64,000 bases of DNA from Mycolicibacter sinensis (GTDB lineage: Bacteria > Actinomycetota > Actinomycetes > Mycobacteriales > Mycobacteriaceae), in contig NZ_LZIN01000096.1 in assembly GCF_001667375.1 (NCBI RefSeq), positions 62,001 to 126,000 on the forward strand. The letters are read 5' to 3'. The position numbers and the translations under genes are program-made. Position 1 is the stretch's first letter. Every line of letters begins with the position of its first letter. The notes under the pieces were generated by a model. It was not told the DNA's origin and searched no databases. It worked only from the letters and a program-made list of their open reading frames with translations. Below, in pieces: positions 15,945-23,829 of this stretch.

Positions 15945-17387
15945 ATGGGGAATCGCCGCGGCGCTGGACAAAGTCCCTCTTCACGCGGGTACACGATGCG
16001 GTGCGCTGTGAGTGGCGCGCTGAGTGGGCTTCTAGCCTTCGGGATGGTGCCGCTGGTGAGCCCTCCAGCAGCACACGCAGATCTCCTGGACGTATTCGAC
16101 CCGGGCGATGCAGCCGGTACAGCAGCAGCGGGTGACTGGCTGCCGTTCGTGGATATTCCGGGTGCCGCGAGTGCCTCTGACCTCGATTGGCTTGGGCAAC
16201 TACACGACTCCTACCTCGACCTTCACACTCAGGTAGAAGCCTTCATCGAAGACCCTGCCAATGCACAGTTCCTGGAAGCGCTCAATGCTCCGGCCGTGTA
16301 TCTGTTTGGCCGCACATTGATCGGCGACGGCCTTACCATCGGCGACCCGCTCAGCACAGGCGGCACCTGGGACGGCATCAATCATTCGGTCCTCGGCAGC
16401 CCCGGAAACTTCGGCAACCTGCACGACGGCGGATTCCTCTTCGGTGACGGAGGCACCGGTGTGGCCGCCGCCGACAACAACGGTGTGGCAGGTATTGGCG
16501 GCAACGCCGGTATGTTCGGCAACGGCGGCGCGGGCGGTGCAGGTCTTGACGCCCAGCTTGTCCCCGCCGTCATTAACGGTGGTCCGGGCGTCAAACTCCT
16601 CGATGCCACCGACGGCGGCAACGGCGGCAACGGCGGTTGGTTGTTCGGCGACGGCGGCGCTGGAGGACAGGGCGGGACCGGATATTTCGACACGGTCGGC
16701 ACGGACGCTGAGACACTTAGCCATCTCGGTGGCACCGGCGGAATCGGCGGTAACGCTGGCATATTCGGCAACGGCGGCGCTGGGGGCCAAGGTGGTACCG
16801 GCGGAGCAGGCCAAGGTGGTTATCGCGGAACTGGTAGCAATCTGGTCGTCAACAACGATGGTTCTTTGTCTTTCTCCGACGGTTCAGGCGGTCCAGGCGG
16901 ACCCGGCGGTGACGGCGGAACAGGTGGGAGCGGCGGTAATGGAGGGTCCCTCATCGGTCGTTCCGGAGATGGCGGCCAGGGCGGTCTCGGTGGTGTCGGT
17001 GGAGCGGGCGGTTCCGGCTACGACGGTCCTGAGCCCGCCTCTGGCCTGGGATGTGTTGACTGTTCGCCGACTGCTGGCGGTGCCGGGGGTGACGGCGGTG
17101 ACGGCGGTGACGGCGGCTCAGCTGGTGTCAGCTTCGGCAAGTTCGGCGGCGGTGCCGGTGAAGACGGCGTGACCGGTGCTGGCGGTCGCGGCGGTCCCGG
17201 TGGAGACGGTGGCAATTCGCCTGAACGCACCGACGGCACGTTCTACTACAACGGGGCTGCCGGTGGCGACGGTGCCACTGGTGGCGACGGCAGCATCCCC
17301 GGCGCGGGCGGTACTGGTGGGACCGGCGGCAACGGCATAACCAACGGCGCAAACGGCACCGACGGGCCGGACGGCAACAGTCGCTGA
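15945..17387 (+). CDS. PGRS-repeat protein with Sec signal peptide and no PE domain
   Basis: A 480-residue protein. Residues ~18-46 are a classical signal peptide (basic 'MRC', hydrophobic 'AVSGALSGLLAFGMVPLV', then 'SPPAAHA' before D). Residues 47-125 form a non-repetitive linker that includes 'LYLFGRTLIGDG'-like sequence resembling the GRPLI motif seen after PE domains. From ~140 to the end the protein is Gly/Asn/Ala-rich with many GGxGG units ('GGNGGNGGWLFGDGGAGGQGG'), the hallmark of PE_PGRS proteins. No PE helix pair or YxxxD/E ESX signal is visible. ATG at 15945 with AAGGGG 7 bp upstream. Presumably exported and surface-exposed; function unknown. Confidence 0.85.
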   Translation: MGNRRGAGQSPSSRGYTMRCAVSGALSGLLAFGMVPLVSPPAAHADLLDVFDPGDAAGTAAAGDWLPFVDIPGAASASDLDWLGQLHDSYLDLHTQVEAFIEDPANAQFLEALNAPAVYLFGRTLIGDGLTIGDPLSTGGTWDGINHSVLGSPGNFGNLHDGGFLFGDGGTGVAAADNNGVAGIGGNAGMFGNGGAGGAGLDAQLVPAVINGGPGVKLLDATDGGNGGNGGWLFGDGGAGGQGGTGYFDTVGTDAETLSHLGGTGGIGGNAGIFGNGGAGGQGGTGGAGQGGYRGTGSNLVVNNDGSLSFSDGSGGPGGPGGDGGTGGSGGNGGSLIGRSGDGGQGGLGGVGGAGGSGYDGPEPASGLGCVDCSPTAGGAGGDGGDGGDGGSAGVSFGKFGGGAGEDGVTGAGGRGGPGGDGGNSPERTDGTFYYNGAAGGDGATGGDGSIPGAGGTGGTGGNGITNGANGTDGPDGNSR

Positions 17388-17673
17388 TTCTCTGGCGTCG
17401 CACACGCCGTCTCGATTCTTTAGTTCCGAGACGTCCGCACGGACCCGTCCCACTCCCCGTGTATCCACAGGTGAAATTCTTGAAAGTTGTCTCGTATCAG
17501 AAAGGTGATTGTCGGCTTTTCCGGCTTTTCGGGCTTTTCGGAATACAACAACCCAGCTGCTTGGGTAGACCCGGCCTTCCACCGAACACCAATCCCTTGA
17601 CGCTCAGATCGACGACCGCACCGCTCCGGTCGACTAAAATTGACTACCAAACAGATTGGCGGAGTAGCGCAAA

Positions 17674-18900
17674 GTGGGCTTGGCGAAGAACGCGGCGATG
17701 GCCGCCGACGGCCGCGGATACTGGTGGACCGATCAGGCACTGTGTCCAGCACACATCGGCGACCCAGTGCTCAACGCGGTGATCACTGCCAACCTCACCG
17801 AAACCTCATGCAGCTACTGCCCCGCCACTGGGGGTGACGAGGAATCCCCGGTCGCGACACCCTTGGACACGTTCCTCGAAGCATTCATGGTCGGCGTGCA
17901 CTTCCTCTACGAACCAGCCGAATACTCCGGCGTACCGGTCGCCGAGGGAAAGCGGATAACTACCGTCTACGACTCCGACGAGGTGGTTTGGACGGCGATG
18001 GACCACGCCACAGCTGGCCGAGGCGACAGCGACACGTTGACAACCGACATCGCGGCCGCCTTCACCACGCCCGCCTGGGTCGACAAGGACTGGCAACGGC
18101 TATCTCCCGATCGCGTCATGCACCACAGCTGGGAATCGTTTAAGACCCTGGTAAAGCACTCCACCCGATTCTTCTTTGGCTCAATGATCAGCGACCCAGA
18201 CGATGAGGCACTGCCCGCAACAGGGTTTTTCGCCGAGCTGTCCCGACTTATCGCCGAGATACCCGAGATCTACCCCAGTCCATGCCCACCGCTGTACCGC
18301 GGTCGAATGGCCCCCACCGAACCGGATACCGAAAAGTACTCGTCCGCTACCGAACTCGGCCCGCCACCACCAGAGCGCGCGACGGCAAATCGGATGAGTC
18401 CCGCGGGTATCAGCATGTTCTACGGCTCAACCGACATCGACACCGCCATCGCGGAAATCGGAGCCCACAGCTCGTACGGGCACGCCGTAACCGGAGAATT
18501 CACCCCCGCACGGGAAATCCGGCTCATCGACCTGACCAAACTGCCCGGACTGCCGAGTATCTTCGACCCCAGCCTTCGGGAGCGTTATTACGCCATCCTG
18601 TTCCTACGAGAGTTCATTTGCGACCTCACCCTGCCTATCGACTTGGACGGACGCGAACACATCGACTACGTACCCACCCAAGTCTTCACCGAATACCTAA
18701 GATATGCGTTCCCCGCCCGGGTCGACGGCCTCATGTTCGCCAGCTCTCAAGGACCGGGCGCGAACGTCGTGCTGTTCTACGGCCCCGAATTCTGCTCCGA
18801 CAAGGGCGTCGAAAACGAGTACACGCGGCTCTCCCTCGACCCAGGCTCAGTGAGGAAACATCGAGTCACGACGGCCATCCGCAGGCCGACCAAAACTTAA
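17674..18900 (+). CDS. HEPN/RES N-terminal domain + RES domain toxin-like protein
   Basis: A 408-residue protein. The N-terminal half has a Cys pair ('CSYCPATGG') and '[19 protein letters not shown]', resembling the HEPN/RES N-terminal domain. The C-terminal half is a RES domain: 'LYRGRM' (~213), '[25 protein letters not shown]' (~253-277), and later '[14 protein letters not shown]...[12 protein letters not shown]'. RES toxins degrade NAD+ or ADP-ribosylate, and the fused N-domain is thought to control them in place of a separate antitoxin. GTG start at 17674 with GGAG 8 bp upstream. The gene is followed after 37 bp by a Ser/Thr kinase, probably in one transcript. Confidence 0.82.
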   Translation: MGLAKNAAMAADGRGYWWTDQALCPAHIGDPVLNAVITANLTETSCSYCPATGGDEESPVATPLDTFLEAFMVGVHFLYEPAEYSGVPVAEGKRITTVYDSDEVVWTAMDHATAGRGDSDTLTTDIAAAFTTPAWVDKDWQRLSPDRVMHHSWESFKTLVKHSTRFFFGSMISDPDDEALPATGFFAELSRLIAEIPEIYPSPCPPLYRGRMAPTEPDTEKYSSATELGPPPPERATANRMSPAGISMFYGSTDIDTAIAEIGAHSSYGHAVTGEFTPAREIRLIDLTKLPGLPSIFDPSLRERYYAILFLREFICDLTLPIDLDGREHIDYVPTQVFTEYLRYAFPARVDGLMFASSQGPGANVVLFYGPEFCSDKGVENEYTRLSLDPGSVRKHRVTTAIRRPTKT

Positions 18901-18937
18901 AGAAGGACCAACTTCGCCTGCGGGAGATCTGGCCCGG

Positions 18938-19831
18938 ATGAGCGAATCACGCCCACCCCAGTTGCCCCCGGATAGCATCTCGACCATGTCGCTGACGATC
19001 GGCGAAACCTTCGCCGAGTACCAAATTCTCCGGCTGTTGGGTTCCGGCGGAATGGGCCACGTGTACCTTGCGCGGCATCCCCGCTTGCCCCGCGAAGATG
19101 CCCTGAAAGTTCTGCGCCCCGATGTCTCTAGCGACACTTCGTTCCGAGAGAGGTTCGTTCGCGAAGCAGATCTGGCTGCGGGCCTGCGCCATCCCCACAT
19201 CGTTGGAGTCCACGATCGGGGTGAACACGATGGGCGGCTGTGGATCGCCATGGACTACATCGACGGGACTGACGCAGCCCAACTCGTAGCGGAGCAATAC
19301 CCGACAGGCATGCCGGTCGACATGGTGATCACCATCGTGACAGCGATCGCTAGCGCATTGGACTACGCGCACCGGAAGGGGCTGATGCACCGCGACGTCA
19401 AGCCCGCCAACATCATCGTCGCCGATTTAGATACCGACGAACCGAACGTCTCCTTAGCGGACTTCGGCATCGCCCGTCCACTCGACGACACCGGCGGTAT
19501 CACCACCACAAATATGACCGTGGGCACGGTGGCCTACGCCGCCCCGGAACAACTCATGGGTGACTCCCTTGACGGTCGCGCTGATCAGTACGCTCTGGCC
19601 TCCACCGCATACCACCTTCTGACCGGCTCGCAGCTGTTCCCCAACTCCAATCCGGCGGTCGTCATCAGTCGCCACCTGAACCGCACCCCCCCAGGTTGGC
19701 CGACTACCGGCCGGAACTGGGCGGGCTCGACACTGCCCTCCAGACCGCGCTGGCAAAGCAGCCCAACGATCGACACGTGTCGTGTACAGCATTCGCGCAC
19801 GCCCTCACCGGTGATTCTCGCGGACAAGTGA
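18938..19831 (+). CDS. Ser/Thr protein kinase (PknF-like), catalytic part, frameshifted
   Basis: Encodes an almost complete Hanks-type kinase: glycine loop '[13 protein letters not shown]' (~35), catalytic lysine in 'DALKVLRP', '[12 protein letters not shown]' with the catalytic Asp, '[10 protein letters not shown]', 'YAAPEQLMG' and '[18 protein letters not shown]'. After 'RHLNRTPP' the frame turns into nonsense and stops at 19831. The correct continuation is in the frame read from about 19696. The switch coincides with a run of seven Cs (19686-19692); one more C would join the frames. Real mutation, slippage or sequencing error cannot be told apart here. Confidence 0.85.
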   Translation: MSESRPPQLPPDSISTMSLTIGETFAEYQILRLLGSGGMGHVYLARHPRLPREDALKVLRPDVSSDTSFRERFVREADLAAGLRHPHIVGVHDRGEHDGRLWIAMDYIDGTDAAQLVAEQYPTGMPVDMVITIVTAIASALDYAHRKGLMHRDVKPANIIVADLDTDEPNVSLADFGIARPLDDTGGITTTNMTVGTVAYAAPEQLMGDSLDGRADQYALASTAYHLLTGSQLFPNSNPAVVISRHLNRTPPGWPTTGRNWAGSTLPSRPRWQSSPTIDTCRVQHSRTPSPVILADK

Positions 19832-20409
19832 CCACCTCCTCGCACGCACGGACTCAGCTGGCACCTCGACCACATCGGCCCGCGACCAAAACAACCGACC
19901 TATCGTCTAACGGGCACCGCGCTTTCGCCCCACCCCGGACCTGGTCCCGCAGCATCTGGGCAATTGGAGGCAGCGCCTCGGTGGCCCTGTTGCTAATCGG
20001 CATCTTCGCGCTGTCCGAACTACGACCGCACAACTTCGACTCCTCCCGTACCGAAGGCACAAACACCCCGGCACGATCAACTGCCACCATCACTCCTGCA
20101 GTCCCCCCGACCCAAGCCAGCCCGCCCCTCACTGAGCCTTCCCTCCCAACCAGCTCGACAACTCCGTCGATGAACACCATGCCGACGCCCGCGCCTAGTC
20201 CGCCGCCGACTATGTCAACCAGCGATCTACCCGCTGCCACCATCACTCCCGACGAGTGGGGCATGGACGACGGGATCGGGGTCGGCACTCGAGTAGCAGG
20301 AACTTCCTGCCTCAGGTCGGAAGCTCATCAGTGGGCCAGTCCGGCCGACGACAGCAGATACGCGCTGTGGTGCCCGCCCCCGGCGTTCGTCTGGGTGTCG
20401 GTGGGGTGA
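19696..20409 (+). pseudogene. C-terminal part of the frameshifted kinase: kinase tail, membrane segment, external domain
   Basis: The frame continues the kinase C-lobe ('[36 protein letters not shown]'), then a juxtamembrane linker and a membrane segment 'IWAIGGSASVALLLIGIFALSEL' (about 95-117). A Pro/Thr/Ser-rich stalk follows ('TPAPSPPPTMSTSDLPAATI'), with a short end domain ('TSCLRSEAHQWASPADDSRYALWCPPPAFVWVSVG'). This is the topology of mycobacterial receptor kinases. Together with 18938-19685 it would make a kinase of about 490 residues. Confidence 0.75.
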
Positions 20410-20736
20410 CGCCCCGTCTAGCACTTGATCAGGTTTGCGCTGCTGGGACGGCACTGGTGTCGTCCACCGGCCGCTCAAGGAATCCTCAAGGTACGGATGC
20501 GCACTGTCACCTATTCACCCAGCAGACTTGGCAACTCAAGCAAAATTTGCGGGTCGGTGCCGTCGGCCGGGCAGAATCGCCCGTCTCGAAAACGATGGGT
20601 TGATGCGACTGCGACAGCTTTCGCTGACGAGCGCCGCTCCCAGGCTCAACAGGCATTCGAGATGTCTTGAAAACCCGTCGCATAACCAGTATTCTCAAAA
20701 TCAGGTAATCAACGGGAATATGCGACGGGAGCGCCA
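20410..20736. other. Gene-free gap upstream of the resolvase, containing an inverted repeat
   Basis: No convincing gene on either strand in 327 bp. CCCGTCGCATA (20674-20684) and TATGCGACGGG (20719-20729) are perfect 11-bp inverted repeats 34 bp apart, ending 7 bp before the resolvase start. This spacing suits a resolvase crossover or operator site (res-like). Confidence 0.5.
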
Positions 20737-21300
20737 GTGTCCACCATCGGGTACGCACGGGTCTCGACAACCGACCAGGACCCTCAGCTTCAACTCGACG
20801 CGCTCAAGGAGGCCGGGGCCGCCCGGACCTTCACCGACCATGGCGTCAGCGGGTCGACCGCACAGCGACCAGAGCTCGATGCCTGCCTGGACCATCTCCG
20901 CGAGGGTGATGTGCTGACGGTATGGAAGCTCGACCGGTTGGGCCGCAATACTCAGCACGTGCTGGCTGTCGTGGACCAACTCACGTCGCGCGGAATCGGG
21001 TTTCGCAGCCTGACTGAGGGCCTGCACACCGACGGGCCGATGGGCAAGGCGATGCTGACCATCATGGCTGCCTTCGCCCAGCTGGAGCGCGACACCATGA
21101 TCGAGCGGACCCGTGCCGGTCTGGCTGCTGCTGCCGCCAACGGACGCAAGGGTGGTCGGCCCCGCAAGGTAGACGACGCCGACGCGGCCAAGGCGCGCAG
21201 CCTGCGAGACAAAGGCATTGCGGCCACTGACATCGCGAAGATGCTCGGAGTCTCCCGTGCCACGGTGTACCGACACCTCTCCGAGAACCATGCTGCTTGA
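20737..21300 (+). CDS. Serine recombinase, resolvase/invertase family
   Basis: A full-length 187-residue resolvase. The catalytic serine is in 'IGYARVSTTDQDPQLQLDAL' (residue 10). 'VWKLDRLGRNTQHVLAVVDQL' and 'FAQLERDTMIERTRAGLAAAAANGRKGGRP' follow. The C-terminal HTH is 'KARSLRDKGIAATDIAKMLGVSRATVYRHL'. Such enzymes resolve cointegrates or invert DNA between short repeated sites. GTG start at 20737. The inverted repeat at 20674-20729 is the obvious candidate site. A degenerate copy of the gene's 3' end lies at 22398-22518. Confidence 0.92.
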   Translation: MSTIGYARVSTTDQDPQLQLDALKEAGAARTFTDHGVSGSTAQRPELDACLDHLREGDVLTVWKLDRLGRNTQHVLAVVDQLTSRGIGFRSLTEGLHTDGPMGKAMLTIMAAFAQLERDTMIERTRAGLAAAAANGRKGGRPRKVDDADAAKARSLRDKGIAATDIAKMLGVSRATVYRHLSENHAA

Positions 21301-21310
21301 GCAGATTCCG

Positions 21311-22357
21311 CTACTCAGGCATGGCGTCTAGTAAATCTAGGACAAACTTCAACAAGTCAGGGTTCACTTCCCGCAGTTGCTCGACCGATGGCCGCTTCTG
21401 CTTGCGTTTCAGTCCATGAACAAGTCGGCTGCGCTGGTCGTAGACTTTCTTGAAGAATTTTCCGGGAGCCTCGCCACGGTAAACCGCTGTTAGCACGGCT
21501 TCGGCTTGTTGTGCGCCAGCTTGCGTGATCGACTCTCTTTCGTCCTCCCTCAGGATGTCTTTCAAACACTTGAGAGTGCCTTCGTTAATCGCCTCATCGG
21601 GAGGCGATTCTGCCCAATCTTCGACGTGACTCATAAGCGCTCTGAGTGCCACTACAACATCGGCGGGCTTTGGACGTTCGTCAACCAAGGTTTCTGCGGC
21701 AGTGACTAACTGAACGTGCCGCGTCTCTGGATTTGGGTCGCGAAGCGCGGAGTGTATTAAGCGATAGGCCAGCTGCCTGCTGTTTCCCCATGGGGCGTAG
21801 GTGCGCTCGGCTACTTGTACTCGCTCCTGAAAGCGTGCCAGCCAGCCCGACAGTGAAATGGTTGGTGTGCCGAACTCAGCGCTGATAAACCTGGGTTTGG
21901 GGTGGGTCCGGTACACGGTGAGCTTGTAGCCGTCGTCCCAAATGACCCGGTCTCCTGCCTTGACGCCGATCTGTTTGAACAATTCTGGCGGATCTTCGTT
22001 CGCCGCATACGTAATCTCGGCATGCGGTGCTGTCTGATCGTCAGGACCGAAATCGACGCCGAGGCTTTCGCGTGCCAGTACGGCAGCCAAGACGTGCCGC
22101 CACTTGCGGCCCGCCGTGCTCGCCGATCCGGCATCGGCGTACTCCTCGCCGAGCAGGACCAGGTCGTCGGTCTTTGAAACGAAGTTTGGGGTGTCCTCAC
22201 CCTCTGGTGCCTTTGCGCCCCGTATGACGACCGACTCGACATCGGACGTTGCCAACGGGATCTCAAGCGCGTCCCCAGAGTCCAGCCTCTGATTCTGAAT
22301 AAGCTTGAAACGATTGCGGAATGAGTACGACTGTGGCGCGTTATCGTCGCTCGTCAT
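21311..22357 (-). CDS. HEPN (Apea-like) domain protein, putative RNase/defence
   Basis: A 348-residue protein; the ATG at 22355-22357 is chosen because the upstream extension is antisense to a resolvase relic. Residues 1-240 form an unassigned domain with 'NSRQLAYRLIHSALRDPNPETRHVQLVTAAETLVDE'. The C-terminal ~110 residues contain 'FFKKVYDQRSRLVHG', the R-x4-H HEPN motif in the form seen in Apea-like proteins. HEPN domains are metal-independent RNases common in abortive infection and toxin systems. It lies tail-to-tail with the resolvase (10-bp gap). Confidence 0.7.
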   Translation of the reverse strand: MTSDDNAPQSYSFRNRFKLIQNQRLDSGDALEIPLATSDVESVVIRGAKAPEGEDTPNFVSKTDDLVLLGEEYADAGSASTAGRKWRHVLAAVLARESLGVDFGPDDQTAPHAEITYAANEDPPELFKQIGVKAGDRVIWDDGYKLTVYRTHPKPRFISAEFGTPTISLSGWLARFQERVQVAERTYAPWGNSRQLAYRLIHSALRDPNPETRHVQLVTAAETLVDERPKPADVVVALRALMSHVEDWAESPPDEAINEGTLKCLKDILREDERESITQAGAQQAEAVLTAVYRGEAPGKFFKKVYDQRSRLVHGLKRKQKRPSVEQLREVNPDLLKFVLDLLDAMPE

Positions 22358-22397
22358 GGTCGCCGACCTTATCCGCTGTCGTTGTTGGCCAGCAGCC

Positions 22398-22518
22398 CAA
22401 GGTCGGCGATGCCGACGCGCAAAGGCACGCAGCCTCCGGGAGAAGGGCATCGCGGTCACCGACAGCACCAAGATGCTGGGGCATCTCCCGCGCAACGGTC
22501 TACCGCTACCTCACCTAG
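22398..22518 (+). pseudogene. Relic of a resolvase 3' end
   Basis: This stretch matches the 3' end of the intact resolvase gene (about 21170-21295) at most positions but with indels that shift the frame. Readable pieces are 'AKARSLREKGIAVTD' and 'TKMLG' against 'AKARSLRDKGIAATDIAKMLG', followed by a degenerate 'ATVYRYLT' ending. The direct duplication brackets the HEPN gene at 21311-22357. Confidence 0.75.
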
Positions 22519-22672
22519 ACCGCGACGCTACCGCGCACGACGGGCAGGTCACCGAGACGCACTTCTCCCTGCGGCCGGTCCATCCGGGCCAGTTCACGGG
22601 GGCTCGGTGACCTGAACGTCGAGGGGCCTGTCGGACTCCGACAAGCCAGAAGCGGGTGCACGCGTCTGCTGG

Positions 22673-22695
22673 TTGTCGGTGCGGCCCGGCAAACT
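22673..22695 (+). promoter_or_regulatory. RecA-NDp/PafBC-type DNA-damage promoter candidate
   Basis: TTGTCGGTG (22673-22681), then 8 bp, then CAAACT (22690-22695). The mycobacterial LexA-independent damage promoter consensus is tTGTCRgtg-N8-TAnnnT; only the first base of the -10 differs. The -10 ends 7 bp before ATG 22703, right for a leaderless transcript beginning at that codon. Confidence 0.5.
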
Positions 22696-22702
22696 GAGCC
22701 AC

Positions 22703-23779
22703 ATGTCGAGCAAGCGCAGGAAGACCAGGGCGGCGGCGCCAACACCGCGGACCGTCGTGCGGTTCAAGTACGGCCCCGATGTCAGGCCGCACACGATCAA
22801 CGAGTTCAGGCGCACCCGCGGCCTACCGAGGATCTCCGGACTGCGCCAGACACCCGGGCTCATCGCCGAGCGCGTCCGCGCCTTCACGCAGACGGTTAAC
22901 GACGTCGTCCCGCCGGGTACGACCGTCTCCGTCTGGCCCGCCATCGACATGGCCGTCACCCTGGCCCACGTCGCGCCGGAGGAGTTCAGACCGGCATCGG
23001 GACACTCCTACACCCTTGACCGCGGCGCGAACACGGCCGTGGCGAAGACACTCACCCGTTCCGATGGGCGCGGCTTCGACATTGTCGTGGACGGCAACCT
23101 GTTCATCAGCACCCAAGCGGACAGCGATGAACAGGTTGCAAACAAGTCCCGCATGCTCGCGCACCTCGCGGCGCACGAGCCGCAGCACATCGTCCAGACT
23201 CTCGCCGGACTGGACACCGGGGACCTGGCCGAGGCGGCTCGCGGTGAATCCCCCACTGTGAACGACCTCCTGCTGCCGTTCGCCGAGGCCGTTAACGAGT
23301 ACCAGTGCGAGCTAGCGGCCAATCGGATCAACACCGAGCCCTTTCCGCATGACGCCCAGTCGCTGTCCGACGACCTGCGTGCGTTCCGGGCGGCGCTCTC
23401 CGAATCCGTTCGGTTGAACGACACCGACCGCTACCAGGCGTGCGTGACCGTGCTGACCGCGGCGAAGGAACTGGTCAAAGGCGTCGCGTACGCCGCCGCC
23501 TACCGCTTCTACGACGGTGACGACCAGTCGGCCCCGGATCCGTTGCCCGAGCAGTGGGATCGCTACATGGCGGAGCTCTGGCCGGACCTGCTGGACATGT
23601 TCGCCGCGATCCCCGCCGCGGGCGAGCCCACCGACAAGGCCGTGCTGGCACGCGCCCTCTACAGGATTACCGAGCGAACGCTGCGGTGGCTTGAGGAGAT
23701 CGGGGTCAGGTACGAGGTGGAGATCCAAGGGGACGAATCGATCAGGTCTTGCTGGTGGAGCGTCGCCGAGCCGATCTGA
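22703..23779 (+). CDS. Putative zinc metalloprotease (HExxH)
   Basis: A 358-residue protein of no named family. Near the middle (~residue 160) 'RMLAHLAAHEPQHIVQTLAG' contains HEPQH, an HExxH zinc motif in a helix. About 50 residues on, 'FAEAVNEYQCELAANRINTEP' offers glutamates in the 'ExxELAANR' context resembling the third-ligand helix of IrrE/ImmA and M48-type gluzincins. N-terminus is basic ('SSKRRKTRAAAPTPR'). ATG 22703 is preferred over the TTG at 22673 because the latter is part of the promoter motif. It lies 50 bp ahead of the AlbA_2 gene on the same strand. Confidence 0.6.
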   Translation: MSSKRRKTRAAAPTPRTVVRFKYGPDVRPHTINEFRRTRGLPRISGLRQTPGLIAERVRAFTQTVNDVVPPGTTVSVWPAIDMAVTLAHVAPEEFRPASGHSYTLDRGANTAVAKTLTRSDGRGFDIVVDGNLFISTQADSDEQVANKSRMLAHLAAHEPQHIVQTLAGLDTGDLAEAARGESPTVNDLLLPFAEAVNEYQCELAANRINTEPFPHDAQSLSDDLRAFRAALSESVRLNDTDRYQACVTVLTAAKELVKGVAYAAAYRFYDGDDQSAPDPLPEQWDRYMAELWPDLLDMFAAIPAAGEPTDKAVLARALYRITERTLRWLEEIGVRYEVEIQGDESIRSCWWSVAEPI

Positions 23780-23829
23780 CGGTTCGCAGCCGCTCCGGAT
23801 CTGTAGCACCTGCCGCATACGCTGATCCG

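Noticed and set aside
16480-17380. GGC-rich repeats that could be mistaken for a CRISPR or tandem-repeat array
   Set aside because: The units are irregular and in frame, encoding PGRS Gly-rich repeats; there are no uniform spacers.
17409-17432. GTCTCG/CGAGAC hairpin after the PGRS gene as terminator
   Set aside because: A 6-bp stem with a 12-nt loop and no U-tract is too weak to call.
22305-22610. 101-codon plus-strand frame
   Set aside because: Its only readable part is the frameshifted resolvase relic.
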